A DNA stretch of 64,000 nt from Kribbella catacumbae DSM 19601. GTDB lineage: Bacteria > Actinomycetota > Actinomycetes > Propionibacteriales > Kribbellaceae. The position numbers were made by a program, and so were the translations under genes. Shown here in pieces: positions 49,349 to 58,160 of this stretch. Position 1 is the first letter of the stretch. Each line of letters begins with the position of its first letter. The notes under the pieces were generated by a model. The model was not told where the DNA came from. It saw nothing but the letters and a program-made list of their open reading frames with translations, and searched no databases. The stretch covers positions 223,958 through 287,957 of the forward strand of contig NZ_AQUZ01000005.1 of NCBI RefSeq assembly GCF_000372465.1. Direction: 5' to 3'.

Positions 49349-49837
49349 ATGCCGAAGGAAGATCCGGTCGAGCAGTGGACGGCTGAGTTACAGCAAAACG
49401 GCCGGGTGGTACTGCGCGTACGCCGCGGCAAGATCGCGTTCGTGGCCTTCATCGCCGCCATCGGGATCGTCAACGGCGTCAATGTCGGTCAGGAGCTACT
49501 CGCTGACACCTGGAGTGCCTACGACTACGTTCGCACAGCGATCGCTGTCTTCGCGGCGGTTCACGTGCTGAGTTCACTCGACAACATGCGCGGTGGACGG
49601 TCGCGAGTGACCGTCGACGACGGTGGTGTCTCGATCGGACGGAGCCGGCTCGCTTGGTCCGAGATCGACCGGGTGGACGTGCAGGACGACGCGGTCACAC
49701 TGCACTCAGGGCTCCCCGGTGAGCAGACACTCACGGTGCGGGACCTGGTCCTCCGTCACCCCAAGGATTTCGCTGCCTGGCTGGACACCGAACTCCGAAC
49801 CCGGGTCCGACCCGCGTCTCTTGACGCTGCGGAGTAG
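49349..49837 (+). CDS. Membrane protein with a PH-like cytoplasmic domain, function unknown
   Basis: 162 residues. Two hydrophobic segments (about 29-46 and 58-76) precede a soluble part (about 85-140: SRVTVDDGGVSIGRSRLAWS, IDRVDVQDDAVTLHSG) that looks like the small beta-rich PH-type domain of many actinobacterial membrane proteins. No function is assigned. GAGGTG lies shortly upstream of the ATG. Not clearly linked to its neighbours. Confidence 0.7.
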   Translation: MPKEDPVEQWTAELQQNGRVVLRVRRGKIAFVAFIAAIGIVNGVNVGQELLADTWSAYDYVRTAIAVFAAVHVLSSLDNMRGGRSRVTVDDGGVSIGRSRLAWSEIDRVDVQDDAVTLHSGLPGEQTLTVRDLVLRHPKDFAAWLDTELRTRVRPASLDAAE

Positions 49838-49921
49838 CCGCTGCATCTCATCCCGGCGGTGGAGGTGGGTTCAGTCTGCAGGGCGATGCCGGGATGGGTG
49901 GGATGCAGAGATGCTTCGTCC

Positions 49922-50599
49922 ATGGGACGAGACAGTGGGCTTCCGCCGGGGCAGCGTCGGGTTGAGGGGTTTCCGCGGTTCGGGACGCATCTCTCGAAGC
50001 CTCCTCCGGCTGTGCCGGTGGACCCGGTGATCAAGGTGCGCGGAGCGGTGACCGAGAAGCTCGACCTTCCGCTCGCCACGCTCTCGGCCCTGCCACGCAA
50101 GGAGATCAAAGCCGACTTCCATTGCGTGGCCGGCTGGTCGGCGACCGACCTGGTCTGGGAAGGCGTCTTGTTCGAGACGTTCTACCGGACTCACCTCGAA
50201 CCGGTCCTTCGGCCGGGAACCACGATCACGCATATCGCGTGTCGTGCACTCGACGGGTATGAAGGCGTGTTCACGATCGACGACATCCTGGCCGACGACG
50301 TACTCATCGCATTCAACCTCGACGGCCGCCCGCTCGACAGCGACCACGGAGCGCCGGTTCGCCTGGTCAGCCCCCGTCAGTACGGCTACTTCAGCGTCAA
50401 GCACCTGTCTGGCGTCGCGCTACTGACCGCCGCACCGCCCATCACCGAAGGTCCGGTGCTCAGGAGTCATCCCCGAGGCAGGGTCTGGGAAGAGGAGCGG
50501 CACGGACTGTTGCCCGGGCGGGTCGTTCGGCCCTTCTACCGGAGCTTGATTCGCCCGATCAGGTACCTCAGCTCGCGCGGCTCACGTCCGCGGGCCTGA
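49922..50599 (+). CDS. Sulfite-oxidase-fold molybdopterin-dependent oxidoreductase
   Basis: 225 residues, the single-domain form of the oxidoreductase molybdopterin-binding family. The Mo-ligating Cys lies in DFHCVAGWSATDLVWEG (about residue 67), followed by CRALDGYEGVFTIDDIL and the PVRLVSPRQYGYFSVKHL segment. No Tat signal, so apparently cytoplasmic, unlike MsrP. Substrate unknown. MoaA, an enzyme for its cofactor, is encoded 6 kb away. The start at the ATG 49922 is a choice; the frame is open 21 codons upstream. Confidence 0.85.
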   Translation: MGRDSGLPPGQRRVEGFPRFGTHLSKPPPAVPVDPVIKVRGAVTEKLDLPLATLSALPRKEIKADFHCVAGWSATDLVWEGVLFETFYRTHLEPVLRPGTTITHIACRALDGYEGVFTIDDILADDVLIAFNLDGRPLDSDHGAPVRLVSPRQYGYFSVKHLSGVALLTAAPPITEGPVLRSHPRGRVWEEERHGLLPGRVVRPFYRSLIRPIRYLSSRGSRPRA

Positions 50600-50603
50600 G
50601 TGC

Positions 50604-50981
50604 TCAGATCGGGGTAGCCAGGGCGACCGGGTTGTTGTCGGGGTCGGAGATGTAGGCCTGGCGTTCGCCCCAGGGCATGGTGGCGGGTTCCTGGAGGACT
50701 GTGTAGCCGGCGGTGCGGAAGGTTTCGACGGTGGGTTCGACGGCGTCGACGTACACGAAGAGTTCGAAGCGGGGGGCTGTGCCGACGGTGATGCCGAGTT
50801 GGGCTTCGGGCCAGCTGGAGTCGGCGATGCCCAGGGAGGACTCGCCGCGCTCCAGTCCGACGTAGTGCGGGTCGCCTTCGAGCGGGAACTGGTACCGCGT
50901 CTCGTAGCCGAGCAGACCGTAGAACTCGACCGACCTGCGGACGTTCGACACGTACAGGACCGGGAAGGCTTTGCGCTCCAT
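50604..50981 (-). CDS. VOC/glyoxalase-fold protein
   Basis: 125 residues with the two beta-alpha-beta repeats of the vicinal-oxygen-chelate fold (FPVLYVSNVRRSVEFYGLLG at about 6-25; RFELFVYVDAVEPTVETF at about 71-88; ISDPDNNPVALATP at the end). The metal-binding residues are only partly conserved. It lies 3 bp downstream of chdC and is probably cotranslated with it. Substrate unknown. Confidence 0.85.
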   Translation of the reverse strand: MERKAFPVLYVSNVRRSVEFYGLLGYETRYQFPLEGDPHYVGLERGESSLGIADSSWPEAQLGITVGTAPRFELFVYVDAVEPTVETFRTAGYTVLQEPATMPWGERQAYISDPDNNPVALATPI

Positions 50982-50984
50982 CCG

Positions 50985-51686
50985 TCAGGCCAGGTTCGCG
51001 ATCAGGTCACTCAGCTGGGTCCGCTTGCCGGTGTAGAAGGGGACCTCCTCGCGCACATGGCGGCGGGCCGTCGAGGCGCGCAGGTCGCGCATCAGGTCGA
51101 CCATCCGGTGCAGCTCGTCCGCCTCGAACGCCAGCATCCACTCGTAGTCGCCGAGTGCGAACGACGCCACCGTGTTCGCCCGTACGTCGGGGTAGGTGCG
51201 CGCCATCTTGCCGTGCTCGGCAAGCATGAACCGGCGCTCCTCGTCCGGCAGCAGGTACCACTCGTAGGACCGGACGAACGGGTAGACGCACACGTAGCCG
51301 CGCGCCTCCTCGTCGGCCAGGAACGCCGGGATGTGGCTCTTGTTGAACTCCGCCGGCCGGTGCAGCGCGAACTGCGACCAGATCGGCGCCAGGTGCCGGC
51401 CGAGCCGCGAGCGACGCAGTACGTGGTACGCCTTCTGCAGCGCGTCGGAGGTCGGCGCGTGCCACCAGACCATGAAGTCGGCATCGGCGCGGAAGCCCTC
51501 CACGTCGTACCAGCCGCGGATCACCACGTCCTCGTCGGCGGCCAGCTTGCCCAGCTGATCAGCGAGCTCCGCGACGAGCTCGTCGCGATCCACCTCGCCG
51601 AGCGGCGTCTCCACCTTGAACACCGACCACATGGTGTAGCGGATCACATTGTTCAGCTCGCGCGCCTTCGGCTTCGTCTCGGTCAC
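50985..51686 (-). CDS. chdC: Coproheme decarboxylase (HemQ)
   Basis: 233 residues, actinobacterial ChdC. Distal His118 (KSHIP), catalytic Tyr135 (VYPF) and proximal heme ligand His158 (AEHGK) are all present, with the diagnostic [13 protein letters not shown] stretch. It converts coproheme III to heme b in the last step of the coproporphyrin-dependent route. GACAAT stands 6 nt before the GTG start, so leaderless. It is near hemY and hemE on the same strand but separated from them by the DUF4328 gene on the other. Confidence 0.94.
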   Translation of the reverse strand: MTETKPKARELNNVIRYTMWSVFKVETPLGEVDRDELVAELADQLGKLAADEDVVIRGWYDVEGFRADADFMVWWHAPTSDALQKAYHVLRRSRLGRHLAPIWSQFALHRPAEFNKSHIPAFLADEEARGYVCVYPFVRSYEWYLLPDEERRFMLAEHGKMARTYPDVRANTVASFALGDYEWMLAFEADELHRMVDLMRDLRASTARRHVREEVPFYTGKRTQLSDLIANLA

Positions 51687-51774
51687 CCAGCCATTGTCAC
51701 CAATGCGTTCACGTCACTGTGCACCCGGGTTGGCGCTATCGTGCGCGAAGCCAGATACCGCAGGGGGGAACACC

Positions 51775-52419
51775 ATGAGAGATCTGCCCAAAGTCACGTC
51801 GGTCCTTGTGTGGCTCGCCGTCCTCGGCCAGCTGCTGTACACCGGGTCGCAGTGGCACGCGTATGTGGTCCTCAAAGACGACCCCCAGAGATTCGACCCG
51901 GTCGCCATCAACGTGATCGATGGGATCTACGGCGTCGTAGGCCTGGCCGCGGCGGTGACGTTCATCGTCTGGCTGCGCCGGGTGCGCGCCGCCGCGGAGC
52001 GCTTCACCAAGGCGCCGCACCGGCGCAGCCGAGGCTGGGTGATCGGCGGCTGGCTGGTCCCGATCGTCAGCCTCTGGTTTCCCAAGCAGATCGTCGACGA
52101 CATCATCGCGGCCAGCGACCCCCGGACCTCGCCGCAGGCCGAGACACTGCCGCCGTTGCGTTCCAGCGTCGTCCAGGTCTGGTGGGCCACCTGGATCGCC
52201 GGCACCTTGGTGGAATTCGCCGATCCTGGCTTTTTCGCCGACCAGCAGGGCGCCCGCGATCTCCTCACGGCAGCGCTCGCCACGACCGCCAGCGCAGTGC
52301 TGATGGTCGTCTGCGCGGTCTATGCCGTCCGGGTGATCCAGCTGATCACCAACTTGCAGGCATCACGGCCTCACACGGCGTGGTGGGAGACCGATACGTC
52401 GCCCGCGTCAGCCAGCTAG
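51775..52419 (+). CDS. DUF4328 membrane protein
   Basis: 214 residues, four membrane segments (about 8-26, 44-62, 130-150 and 160-185) with the DUF4328 signature GGWLVPIVSLWFPKQIVDDI between the second and third. Function unknown. The start is the ATG after a GGGGGGA stretch; the longer frame upstream is antisense to chdC. Its 3' end overlaps the convergent hemY gene by 12 bp. Confidence 0.85.
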   Translation: MRDLPKVTSVLVWLAVLGQLLYTGSQWHAYVVLKDDPQRFDPVAINVIDGIYGVVGLAAAVTFIVWLRRVRAAAERFTKAPHRRSRGWVIGGWLVPIVSLWFPKQIVDDIIAASDPRTSPQAETLPPLRSSVVQVWWATWIAGTLVEFADPGFFADQQGARDLLTAALATTASAVLMVVCAVYAVRVIQLITNLQASRPHTAWWETDTSPASAS

Positions 52420-53826
52420 GGTCAGCGCGTCCAGGTGAGCCTGCGCCTGGGCTGCAGCCTTCCCTGCTGAGGCTATGCACGCAGCGATGCCGACACCCCG
52501 GTACGCCGCTCCGCACACCGCCAGACCGGGCTGGTCGGCTACAGCCGTCTCTACTCGGTCAATGCGGTCCAGGTGACCTACCGCGTACTGCGGAAGCCCT
52601 CCACCCCACCTGGTGATGAGCGACCCGACCACGGGCGCCTGCAAACCCACAGCGGCCCGTAGATCCGCAGCAGCGAGTGCCGTGAGCTCCTCATCGGACC
52701 GCTGGAGCACATACTCCTCACCGAGCCGCCCGACAGAGCAGCGCAGTACTGCGAGGTCTCCCCCGGCGTCGGCGGACCACTGCCACTTGGCGTGAGAGTA
52801 GGTCGACGCCTTGATGGTGCGGCCCTCTACAGATGGGACGAGGAATCCGGACCCCGTCGCACCCTCGGGCCAGTCCTTCTTGCGTACTGCGAGCGTGACG
52901 ATCGCCATGCTCGCGTACTCGATGCTCTGTAGCTCAGTGGACGCCTGCGGGACCAGGTCGGCTAGCATCCGGGCCGCTGGGGTGGCAGGGACGGCTACGA
53001 CGACCGCATCGGCCTGCAGGATCGTCGGGGCGGGCACTGGGCCGGTCTCCAGCTCGTAGCCGTCCGCAGTACGGCGGATTCGGCGTACGGTCGCGCTGCG
53101 GTGGATCTGGACGCCGCGGGCGAGCAGATCGGCTTCCAGTGCGGTGATGAGCCGGTTGACGCCGCCTTTGATGCCGGCGAAGACAGGCTCGCCGGCGGCG
53201 TTGCGGCGCTGGCCTGTCTCCCGCAACTCGGCCGTTGCCGCCAGCAAGCTCGGTGCGGTCTGCAGCTTGGCGTAGAGCTCCGGTACTGCGGCCGCCAGCG
53301 AGATCTCCTCGGCACGACCGGCGTAGACCCCGCCGAGCAGCGGATCGACGAGCTTGTCGGAGACAGCGGCGCCCATGCGTTGAGCGACGAACCGGCCGAT
53401 CGCCACGTCCTCGGTGAGTGCCGGTGCCGGGAGGTCGGGCTCGTGCGCGACCGCCTCGGCGGCCTCCTTGCCCAGGACATCGACTGCGGCGCTCGCGTCG
53501 GTGGGAACGCCCATCACGGTCGGCGGGATGGCGCGGATCCGATCGCCGATCCACAGCCCGGCCGAGGTCGTCGCCGGGTGGACCAGGTCGTCGCCCAGAC
53601 CGACGGCGCGGATCAGGTCGATGCCCTCGGGACGCCGGGCGAGGACGGACTCGGCACCCAGGTCGACAGGGACGCCCTCTAGCTCGGCACCGGCCAGCTT
53701 GCCGCCGAGTCGCGGCGACGACTCAAGGACGGTTATCCGCGGTGGATTGGGCCCACTCGCCAATGCGTGAGCCGCCGCCAAACCGCTGATCCCGCCACCG
53801 ACGACAACTACAGACCTACGCTCCAC
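52408..53826 (-). CDS. hemY: Coproporphyrinogen III / protoporphyrinogen oxidase (HemY/CgoX)
   Basis: 472 residues. FAD-binding GGGISGLAAAHAL (10-22), a second dinucleotide motif (ESSPRLGGKL) and the C-terminal CGAAYRGVGIAACIASG-like FAD segment. In actinobacteria this enzyme oxidises coproporphyrinogen III to coproporphyrin III, before ferrochelatase and ChdC. GTG start. The gene lies 12 bp after the GNAT gene in the hemE operon. Confidence 0.93.
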   Translation of the reverse strand: MERRSVVVVGGGISGLAAAHALASGPNPPRITVLESSPRLGGKLAGAELEGVPVDLGAESVLARRPEGIDLIRAVGLGDDLVHPATTSAGLWIGDRIRAIPPTVMGVPTDASAAVDVLGKEAAEAVAHEPDLPAPALTEDVAIGRFVAQRMGAAVSDKLVDPLLGGVYAGRAEEISLAAAVPELYAKLQTAPSLLAATAELRETGQRRNAAGEPVFAGIKGGVNRLITALEADLLARGVQIHRSATVRRIRRTADGYELETGPVPAPTILQADAVVVAVPATPAARMLADLVPQASTELQSIEYASMAIVTLAVRKKDWPEGATGSGFLVPSVEGRTIKASTYSHAKWQWSADAGGDLAVLRCSVGRLGEEYVLQRSDEELTALAAADLRAAVGLQAPVVGSLITRWGGGLPQYAVGHLDRIDRVETAVADQPGLAVCGAAYRGVGIAACIASAGKAAAQAQAHLDALTLAG

Positions 53827-53838
53827 GGGTCCATCAGA

Positions 53839-54354
53839 TCAGACCGTCAAAGAGCGGCGGTAGGTGAGGTTGGGGCGGCCCTCGTAAGTCGTCTCGCCGA
53901 CTACTACGAAGCCTGTGCGGTCCAGTACCGCCCGGGACGCCCCGTTGGCCACGCTGGTCCCGGCGCGCAGCTCCTGCAGGCCGTACTGCCATGCTGCGAG
54001 CGCACAGACCTCGAGCACCGCCGCCGTCGCCAACCCGCGGCCAGTTGCGCTCTCCGCGATTCGGTAGCCAAGCTCCGCCGAGCCGTCCGCGACGTCGACC
54101 AGGTTCACCCGGCCGATCACCCGGCCGTCGTCGTCCACCAGCACGTGGAAGTGGAGCTCACCGGCCTCCTGGTCCGTCACCAGGGCCTGGTGCCTGGCGG
54201 CGAACTCCGCGAAGTACTCGTCGCCGCGATCCGCGATCCGGGCAGCGAAGTACTCACGGTTCTCCACCTCGAAGGCGAGCACCGCGTCCGCGTGGTCGGC
54301 GCGCAGACGCTCGAGGCGCACACCTGCCGGCAGACCGCCCGCGCTTTCAGGCAC
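53839..54354 (-). CDS. GNAT-family N-acetyltransferase
   Basis: 171 residues of the RimJ/RimL-like group: an N-terminal [20 protein letters not shown], the acetyl-CoA loop [20 protein letters not shown], and [14 protein letters not shown] near the end. Likely acetylates a protein N-terminus or an amino compound. The GTG start at 54354 overlaps the hemE stop by 8 bp, so it is translationally coupled between hemE and hemY. A link to heme synthesis is positional only. Confidence 0.88.
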   Translation of the reverse strand: MPESAGGLPAGVRLERLRADHADAVLAFEVENREYFAARIADRGDEYFAEFAARHQALVTDQEAGELHFHVLVDDDGRVIGRVNLVDVADGSAELGYRIAESATGRGLATAAVLEVCALAAWQYGLQELRAGTSVANGASRAVLDRTGFVVVGETTYEGRPNLTYRRSLTV

Positions 54355-55465
54355 GAGTGGACTTGGCGTGGACGGCCTGGACGACCTGGTGGAGGACGTC
54401 GGGATCCGTGGTCGGGGGGACGCCATGGCCGAGGTTGAAGATATGGCCGGGGGCCGCCTTCCCCTCGGCGAGGATGCGGTCGATCTCGGGCTCGATCGCG
54501 TCCCAGCCGGCGATGAGCAGCGCCGGGTCGAGGTTGCCTTGGACGGGCTTCGGCGTACCGCTCGCGGCCGTGATTCGGCGTACGGCCTCATCCAGCGGCA
54601 CTCGCCAGTCGACCCCGACGACGTCTGCGCCGGCCTCGCTCATCAGGCCGAGCAGCTCACCCGTGTTCACACCGAAGTGCAGCCGCGGTACGCCGTACTG
54701 CGCCAGCGCGTCGAAGACCTTCGCCGAGTGCGGCTGGACGAACTCGGCATAGTCGCGCGCCGACAACCCGCCCGCCCACGAGTCGAACAGCTGGATCGCC
54801 GACGCGCCCGCCTCGATCTGCACAGACAGGTACGCGATCGCGACATCGGCAAGTCGGTCGGCCAGCGCGTGCCAGAGCTTCGGGTCGCCGTGCATCAGCG
54901 CCTTCGTCTTCGCGTGATCCTTGCTCGGCCCGCCCTCGACCAGATACGACGCGACGGTGAACGGCGCCCCCGCGAACCCGATCAACGGGATCGCGCCGAG
55001 CTGTGACGTCAGCTCCTGCACCGACTCCGTGACGTAGGAGACGTCCGCCGGCGTCACCGGCCGCACCGACTCGAGATCATCGAACGACCGGACCGGCGAG
55101 GCGACGACCGGGCCGATACCGGGCTGGATCTCCAGGTCGACGCCCACTGCCTTCAGCGGCAGCACGATGTCGGAGAAGAAGATCGCCGCGTCCACGCCGT
55201 AACGGCGTACGGGTTGCAGCGTTATCTCCACGACGAGGTCGGGTCGCTGACAGGACTCGAGCATCGTCGTGCCTTCGCGGATCGCCCGGTACTCCGGCAG
55301 CGAGCGACCCGCCTGACGCATGAACCAGACAGGCGTGTGCGGGACCGGAACACCTCGGGCCGCGCGCAGGAAGGCGGACTCCGGTAGGGCATCGGTAGCG
55401 GTGGGTGATTGAGCATGTCGCGTCACGGGCACAGGACCGATGATCCCATGCCCGGAACCGGTCAC
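54347..55465 (-). CDS. hemE: Uroporphyrinogen decarboxylase
   Basis: 372 residues at most. The conserved enzyme begins at about residue 32 (FLRAARGV) and includes the [17 protein letters not shown] signature (43-59) with the substrate-binding Arg residues. The Asp of [13 protein letters not shown] and the C-terminal [11 protein letters not shown] are also present. It makes coproporphyrinogen III. The start is uncertain: GTG codons at 55465, 55432 and 55426 are all in frame, and GATCAT lies 7 nt before 55432. First gene of hemE-GNAT-hemY. Confidence 0.94.
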   Translation of the reverse strand: MTGSGHGIIGPVPVTRHAQSPTATDALPESAFLRAARGVPVPHTPVWFMRQAGRSLPEYRAIREGTTMLESCQRPDLVVEITLQPVRRYGVDAAIFFSDIVLPLKAVGVDLEIQPGIGPVVASPVRSFDDLESVRPVTPADVSYVTESVQELTSQLGAIPLIGFAGAPFTVASYLVEGGPSKDHAKTKALMHGDPKLWHALADRLADVAIAYLSVQIEAGASAIQLFDSWAGGLSARDYAEFVQPHSAKVFDALAQYGVPRLHFGVNTGELLGLMSEAGADVVGVDWRVPLDEAVRRITAASGTPKPVQGNLDPALLIAGWDAIEPEIDRILAEGKAAPGHIFNLGHGVPPTTDPDVLHQVVQAVHAKSTRA

Positions 55466-55515
55466 CGGCGCGTCGTCACCGGCGTCGGTGAGTAATCAGT
55501 CGTAGGCTGCGTTGC

Positions 55516-56118
55516 ATGGGTGCCCGCAAGCAGGTCGACGCGCCACCCGCGGAGTTCGCCGAGGCCCTGACGCAGTTGCGTGAGGCCCGGTTCAGGCCCG
55601 AGGTGTTCGTCGAGGAGATGCCCGCACCGCAGCGGATCGCACCGCATGCGGCGGCGGTCAGCGCCGATGTGACGGTCGATGGTGACGATGTCGCCACCGG
55701 CCGGCTGGTCGTCCTCTACGACCCCGCGGGGAACGACGCCTGGCAGTCGACCTTCCGCTGTGTCGCGTATGTGCGCGCTGCCGTCGAACCGGAGATGGTG
55801 ACGGACGCGCTGCTCGGTGGCGTGGGCTGGACCTGGCTGATGGAGGCACTTGCCGACCGGGGCGCGGAGTTCCTGGCGCCGAGCGGTACCGTCACTCGGG
55901 TGGTATCCGAGAGTTTCGGCGGGATGGCCGACGACGACGCGACGGCGGAGATCGAGATCCGTGCGTCTTGGAGCCCTGTGCCGGGCCCGGACGGGATGGT
56001 CGACGTGACGCATCATGCCGAGGCCTGGGGCGAGGTGCTCTGTACAGCGGCGGGACTCCCGCCGGTGCCGCCGGGGGTGGTCGCGATGCCGACCCGGCGC
56101 GGTCAGCGGGGCCGATGA
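55516..56118 (+). CDS. DUF3000 protein
   Basis: 200 residues, soluble, no membrane segment or signal peptide (EFAEALTQLREARFRPEVFV; FRCVAYVRAAVEPEMVTDAL; RVVSESFGGM). Matches the actinobacterial DUF3000 family, which commonly precedes ribonuclease D and faces hemE, as here. Function unknown. TAGGCT lies 7 nt before the ATG, so the transcript is leaderless. The stop overlaps the rnd start (ATGA). Confidence 0.88.
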   Translation: MGARKQVDAPPAEFAEALTQLREARFRPEVFVEEMPAPQRIAPHAAAVSADVTVDGDDVATGRLVVLYDPAGNDAWQSTFRCVAYVRAAVEPEMVTDALLGGVGWTWLMEALADRGAEFLAPSGTVTRVVSESFGGMADDDATAEIEIRASWSPVPGPDGMVDVTHHAEAWGEVLCTAAGLPPVPPGVVAMPTRRGQRGR

Positions 56119-57404
56119 GCCCGGCCGAGACCCAGCAGCAGCCGCCCGTCCCGGATGACTCCACCGAGAACCTGCCACTGCTCGAACTGCGCGACGGCCT
56201 GTCGGACGTCGTCGACACCGACCCCGCGCTCACCGAGGTGGTCGAAGCCTTCCGGGCCGGCACCGGCCCGGTCGCCGTCGACGCCGAGCGCGCCTCCGGC
56301 TACCGCTATTCGCACCGGGCGTACCTCGTCCAGCTGCGCCGGGTAGGTTCCGGCTCGGCGCTGGTCGACCCGATCCCGTTCGGCGACCTGTCGGCACTCG
56401 GCGACGCGATCATCGACGCCGAATGGATCATCCACGCCGCGAACCAGGACCTCGCCTGCCTCGCCGAGGTCGGGATGGTCCCGCGATCCATCTTCGACAC
56501 CGAGCTGGCCGGCCGGCTGCTCGGCTACCCCAAGGTCGGGCTGGCCTCGCTGGTCAGCGAGGTACTCGGCTACAAGATGCGCAAGGAGCACTCGGCGGCC
56601 GACTGGTCGACGCGTCCGCTGCCCGGCCCGTGGCTGATCTACGCCGCGCTCGACGTCGAGATGCTGATCGAGCTGCGTGACGCGATCGAGGCCGAGCTAC
56701 GCCGCGAAGGCAAATGGGAGTGGGCTCAGCAGGAGTTCACCGCGATCCTCAACGCCCCGCCCCGCGAGCCCAAGCCGGACCCGTGGCGGCGTACGTCGGG
56801 AATGCACCGGGTGCGCAACCGCCGCAGCCTGGCCGTCGTTCGCGCCCTGTGGGAAGCCCGCGACCAGATCGCCGAATCCGCCGACATCTCCCCCGGCCGC
56901 ATCCTCCCGGACGCGGCCATCGTCGAGGCCGCCGCGGCGATGCCCGTCGACCGTGACACGTTGCAGCGCCTCACCGCCTTCAAGGGCCGCGGCGCACACC
57001 GCCACATGCGCACCTGGTGGGAAGCGATCGACCACGCCCGCCGCCTCCCCGAGAGCGAACTCCCGAAACAAGGCCCCCGGTACGACGGCCCGCCACCGGC
57101 CCGCGCCTGGGCGGACCGCGATCCCGACGCAGCAGCACGGCTGTCAGCCGCCCGCTCAGCCGTCGGCGAGATCGCCGAAGCCCATCGCCTCCCCACGGAG
57201 AACCTCCTCTCCCCCGACACCATCCGCCGCCTGGCCTGGACCCCACCGGGCGACGCAGACCGGGCAGCCGTCTCAAGGTTCCTGCGCGAACACAATGCCC
57301 GCGAGTGGCAGATCGGTTTGACCGCCGAAGTCCTAACCGACGCCCTAACCACCGAAGCCCCACCCAGCGAACCGCTGGATCCGGGCGACGCGACACACCA
57401 CTAG
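56115..57404 (+). CDS. rnd: Ribonuclease D-like 3'-5' exoribonuclease
   Basis: 429 residues. DEDDy exonuclease domain with metal ligands Asp56/Glu58 (VDAERASG), Asp112 (AANQDLACL), Tyr176 and Asp180 (YAALDVEML), followed by an HRDC domain (about 235-310: RNRRSLAVVRALWEARDQIA). It trims the 3' ends of stable RNA. The ATG overlaps the DUF3000 stop. The last codons lie in the P2 repeat sequence, and its TAG stop interlocks with the stop of the convergent TetR gene (CTAG). Confidence 0.92.
   Translation: MSPAETQQQPPVPDDSTENLPLLELRDGLSDVVDTDPALTEVVEAFRAGTGPVAVDAERASGYRYSHRAYLVQLRRVGSGSALVDPIPFGDLSALGDAIIDAEWIIHAANQDLACLAEVGMVPRSIFDTELAGRLLGYPKVGLASLVSEVLGYKMRKEHSAADWSTRPLPGPWLIYAALDVEMLIELRDAIEAELRREGKWEWAQQEFTAILNAPPREPKPDPWRRTSGMHRVRNRRSLAVVRALWEARDQIAESADISPGRILPDAAIVEAAAAMPVDRDTLQRLTAFKGRGAHRHMRTWWEAIDHARRLPESELPKQGPRYDGPPPARAWADRDPDAAARLSAARSAVGEIAEAHRLPTENLLSPDTIRRLAWTPPGDADRAAVSRFLREHNAREWQIGLTAEVLTDALTTEAPPSEPLDPGDATHH
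57387..57404. repeat. Half-copy of palindrome family P2
   Basis: Eighteen bases identical to the outer right arm of the palindrome at 37628-37717 (GACGCGACACACCACTAG). They form the last codons and the TAG stop of rnd. No second arm is present nearby. Confidence 0.8.
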
Positions 57405-58063
57405 GCCTTGTCGGGCTGCAACGCGTCGAGGATCAGCATCAGACCGAACTCGAAATCGTCGTCCGAGTCGTAGCCCGGGGCAAGGACCTGCTCGGTGACG
57501 ACCGCCGCGAGATTCGGGTAGGTGCCGGCCGGCAGGTCGCGCAGGATGTCGCTTGCGACCTCGTCGAGTTCGGCGGAGTTCGTGAACGGCAGGCTCAGCT
57601 CCTGGAGGACGAACCCGTACAGGTAGCTGTCGATCACGGAGAAGGCGCGCGCGGCCATCGCGACGGAGAAGCCCCCCGCCCGCAGCGCGCCCAGGACCGC
57701 GTCGTGGTGGCGCAGGGTCGCCGGTCCGGGCTCCTTGCGGGAATCCAGCAGGCCGACCGCCCAGGGATGGCGCCGAAGTACCGTGCGGGCCGAAGCGGAA
57801 CGGTCGCGTAGCGCCTGCTTCCAGTCCGTGGTCGACGCCGGAAGGTCGATCTCGGCGAACACCGCTTCGACCATCCCGCCGAGGATGTCCTCCCGCCCGG
57901 CCACGTGGTTGTAGAGGGACATCGCTTCAACGCCCAGCCGGGCGGCGACCGCCCGCATAGTTACGCCGACTTGGCCCTTCTCATCGGCCAGCGCCATCGC
58001 GGCGGTGACGACCCGCTCCCGGCTGAGCGGTGCCCGCTTCGGTTTCGCGCTGCGCTCGCGCAT
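57401..58063 (-). CDS. TetR family transcriptional regulator (TetR_C-type)
   Basis: 220 residues. HTH at about 14-60 (RERVVTAAMALADEKGQVGV, AARLGVEAMSLYNHVAGRED) followed by the C-terminal domain typical of tetracycline-repressor-like proteins (LLDSRKEPGPATLRHHDAVL, IDSYLYGFVLQELSLPF). Divergent from the NmrA-like gene with two palindromic operators in between, so autoregulation and control of that gene are likely. Its stop overlaps that of rnd. Confidence 0.9.
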   Translation of the reverse strand: MRERSAKPKRAPLSRERVVTAAMALADEKGQVGVTMRAVAARLGVEAMSLYNHVAGREDILGGMVEAVFAEIDLPASTTDWKQALRDRSASARTVLRRHPWAVGLLDSRKEPGPATLRHHDAVLGALRAGGFSVAMAARAFSVIDSYLYGFVLQELSLPFTNSAELDEVASDILRDLPAGTYPNLAAVVTEQVLAPGYDSDDDFEFGLMLILDALQPDKA

Positions 58064-58089
58064 GGTGCTCCTCTGCTGCCGCTTGACCT

Positions 58090-58128
58090 ACTTACATTGT
58101 AAGTCTACCGTGACTTACGTCGTAAGTC
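58090..58128. promoter_or_regulatory. Paired TetR-type operators
   Basis: Two palindromes with the same half-site: ACTTAC-ATT-GTAAGT (58090-58104) and GACTTAC-GTC-GTAAGTC (58112-58128), centres 23 bp apart (about two helix turns). They lie between the TetR gene and the NmrA-like gene it faces. Confidence 0.8.
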
Positions 58129-58160
58129 AGACAGTGACTCACAGAGGGCGGGGAACGGAT

